Both the position numbers and the translations under genes were made by a program. Below are positions 5,080-6,507 of a stretch of DNA of 6,507 bases, piece after piece; the first letter of the stretch is position 1; every line of letters starts with the position of its first letter. Below the pieces are notes generated by a model. The model did no database searches. It saw nothing but the letters and a program-made list of their open reading frames with translations, and had not been told where the DNA came from. Source of the DNA: Actinomycetes bacterium. GTDB lineage: Bacteria > Actinomycetota > Actinomycetes > Mycobacteriales > Micromonosporaceae. Location: contig JAEYGD010000256.1 of the NCBI GenBank assembly GCA_023402505.1, positions 1-6,507 of the forward strand, read 5' to 3'.

Positions 5080-6507
5080 TCAGTAGCGGTAGTGGTCGGG
5101 CTTGAACGGGCCGTCCTGGGGCACGCCCAGATAGGCGGCCTGCTCCTTGGTCAGCGTGCTCAACTTCGCCCCCAGAGCGTCCAAATGCAGCCGCGCGACC
5201 TTCTCATCAAGATGCTTCGGCAACACATACACACCCGTCGGATACTCATCCGTCTTCGTGTACAACTCGATCTGCGCGATCGTCTGGTTCGCGAAACTGT
5301 TCGACATCACAAAACTCGGATGACCCGTCGCGTTACCCAGATTCAACAAACGCCCCTCCGACAACACGATCACCGCATGCCCGTCATCGAACCGCCACAA
5401 ATCCACCTGCGGCTTGATGTTCTCCCGCACCACATCACCACGCCGCGCCAAACCAGCCATATCGATCTCATTATCGAAATGCCCGATGTTACCCACGATC
5501 GCCTGATGCTTCATCCGCGCCATATGCTCATTCGTGATCACATTGAAACACCCCGTCGCGGTCACGAAAATATCCGCGACCTCGACCACGTCATCCAACG
5601 TCGCGACCTGATAACCATCCATCGCCGCCTGCAACGCACAAATCGGGTCGACCTCAGTCACCACCACCCGCGCGCCCTGCCCCCGCAACGACTCCGCGCA
5701 CCCCTTACCCACATCCCCGTAACCCATCACCACGGCCAACTTCCCACCGATCAACGTGTCCGTGGCCCGGTTGATCCCATCAATCAACGAATGCCGACAA
5801 CCATACTTGTTGTCGAACTTACTCTTCGTCACCGAATCATTCACATTGATCGCCGGAAACAACAACGTCCCCGCCCGGTGCATCTCATACAACCGATGCA
5901 CACCCGTGGTCGTCTCCTCCGTGACACCCCTGATCCCCGCCGCGACCCGCGTCCACCGCTGCCCATCAGCGGCCAACGAACGATGCAACAAACCCAGCAC
6001 GACCGCGTACTCCTCGCTGTCGGCCGAGTCCACCGGCGGCACCACACCCGCCCGCTCGAACTCCACCCCCTTGTGCACCAACAACGTCGCGTCCCCACCA
6101 TCGTCCAGGATCATGTTCGGACCCTGCCCACCCGGCCACGCCAACGCCCGCTCAGTGCACCACCAGTACTCCTCCAGCGACTCACCCTTCCACGCGAACA
6201 CCGGCACACCCGCCGGCGCCTGCGCCGTCCCCTCCGGACCCACCACCACCGCCGCCGCCGCGTGATCCTGCGTCGAGAAAATGTTGCACGACGCCCACCG
6301 CACCCGCGCACCCAACGCCACCAACGTCTCAATCAACACCGCGGTCTGCACCGTCATATGCAACGACCCCGTCACCCGCGCCCCCGCCAACGGCCGCGAC
6401 CCCGCAAACTCAGCACGAATCGCCATCAACCCCGGCATCTCATGCTCCGCAAGCCGAATCTCCTTACGCCCAAACTCAGCAAGCGACAAATCCGCCACCT
6501 TGAAGTC
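5080..6507 (-). CDS. ahcY: S-adenosylhomocysteine hydrolase (adenosylhomocysteinase), 5' end outside window
   Basis: The enzyme splits S-adenosylhomocysteine into adenosine and homocysteine with bound NAD, clearing the product of methyltransferases; it is cytosolic and normally tetrameric. The window holds 475 codons. Counting from the in-frame GTG at 6498, key residues are His47 (GSLHMTVQ), LDDGGD (131-136), EETTTG (194-199), Lys225, Asp229 and Asn230 in TKSKFDNKYG, Cys234, the NAD loop GYGDVGKG (259-266), GNIGHFD with His340, GHPSF with His393, and the C-terminal FKPDHYRY whose Lys466 and Tyr470 reach a neighbouring subunit's NAD. Residues about 115-190 carry the insert seen in actinobacterial enzymes. 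GTG 6498 is probably not the start: upstream codons read DFK, giving DFKVADLSLAEFGRKE, which matches the conserved family N-terminus, so the gene runs past the edge. Most codons end in G or T, unlike the neighbouring genes and unlike its own last 26 codons. Confidence 0.98.
   Translation of the reverse strand, partial: DFKVADLSLAEFGRKEIRLAEHEMPGLMAIRAEFAGSRPLAGARVTGSLHMTVQTAVLIETLVALGARVRWASCNIFSTQDHAAAAVVVGPEGTAQAPAGVPVFAWKGESLEEYWWCTERALAWPGGQGPNMILDDGGDATLLVHKGVEFERAGVVPPVDSADSEEYAVVLGLLHRSLAADGQRWTRVAAGIRGVTEETTTGVHRLYEMHRAGTLLFPAINVNDSVTKSKFDNKYGCRHSLIDGINRATDTLIGGKLAVVMGYGDVGKGCAESLRGQGARVVVTEVDPICALQAAMDGYQVATLDDVVEVADIFVTATGCFNVITNEHMARMKHQAIVGNIGHFDNEIDMAGLARRGDVVRENIKPQVDLWRFDDGHAVIVLSEGRLLNLGNATGHPSFVMSNSFANQTIAQIELYTKTDEYPTGVYVLPKHLDEKVARLHLDALGAKLSTLTKEQAAYLGVPQDGPFKPDHYRY

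Noticed and set aside
5756..6265. A 169-codon plus-strand frame inside ahcY
   Set aside because: It is antisense to the conserved catalytic core of the hydrolase, shows no recognisable domain, and arises from the codon style of ahcY.
6496..6498. GTG as the true start of ahcY
   Set aside because: The upstream codons DFK complete the conserved DFKxADLSLAxFGRKE segment of the family and the frame stays open to the window edge, so the real start is outside.
1..6507. Search for CRISPR arrays, insertion sequences, tRNA/rRNA genes, riboswitches and toxin-antitoxin pairs
   Set aside because: No regularly spaced repeats, transposase-like sequences, terminal inverted repeats or recognisable RNA genes were seen. 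An S-adenosylhomocysteine riboswitch could only lie upstream of ahcY, beyond the window.

Overview
The window comes from a very GC-rich, high-GC Gram-positive bacterium. Gene order and protein sequences point to an actinomycete, most likely of the Micromonosporaceae (Micromonospora or Salinispora type); the family placement is an inference from gene content and codon use, not from a search. All the large genes lie on the minus strand. Reading 5' to 3' on that strand, the window holds the body of ahcY/sahH (S-adenosylhomocysteine hydrolase, 5' end beyond the right edge), a gap with a short opposite-strand gene, and then the compact operon mtrA - mtrB - lpqB - comF-like, the last cut by the left edge.

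Region by region: 1-264 is the N-terminal part of a ComF-family phosphoribosyltransferase-like protein. 270-2063 is the lipoprotein LpqB, 2060-3814 the sensor kinase MtrB, and 3827-4516 the response regulator MtrA. 4517-4768 is a divergent control region with dyads and a curious mini-ORF just before mtrA. 4769-5007 (+) is a small gene for a two-helix membrane protein whose coding signal switches frame halfway. 5030-5067 is a strong terminator hairpin between the convergent small gene and ahcY. 5080-6507 is ahcY.

MtrB and MtrA form a conserved actinobacterial two-component system linked to cell-wall metabolism and division. LpqB is the extracytoplasmic lipoprotein that works with MtrB. The close spacing (12 nt between mtrA and mtrB, a 4-nt overlap between mtrB and lpqB, a 5-nt gap before comF) indicates co-transcription and probable translational coupling. 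ahcY belongs to the activated methyl cycle and is syntenic but probably a separate transcript, because a terminator and an opposite-strand gene separate it from mtrA.

The core genes are ordinary. What deserves a second look is the frame-switching small membrane gene at 4769-5007, the sharp change of codon style inside ahcY near 5160, and the short Met-rich reading frame ending 4 nt before mtrA. I see no clear sign of a wholly new system, mobile element, CRISPR array or RNA gene.
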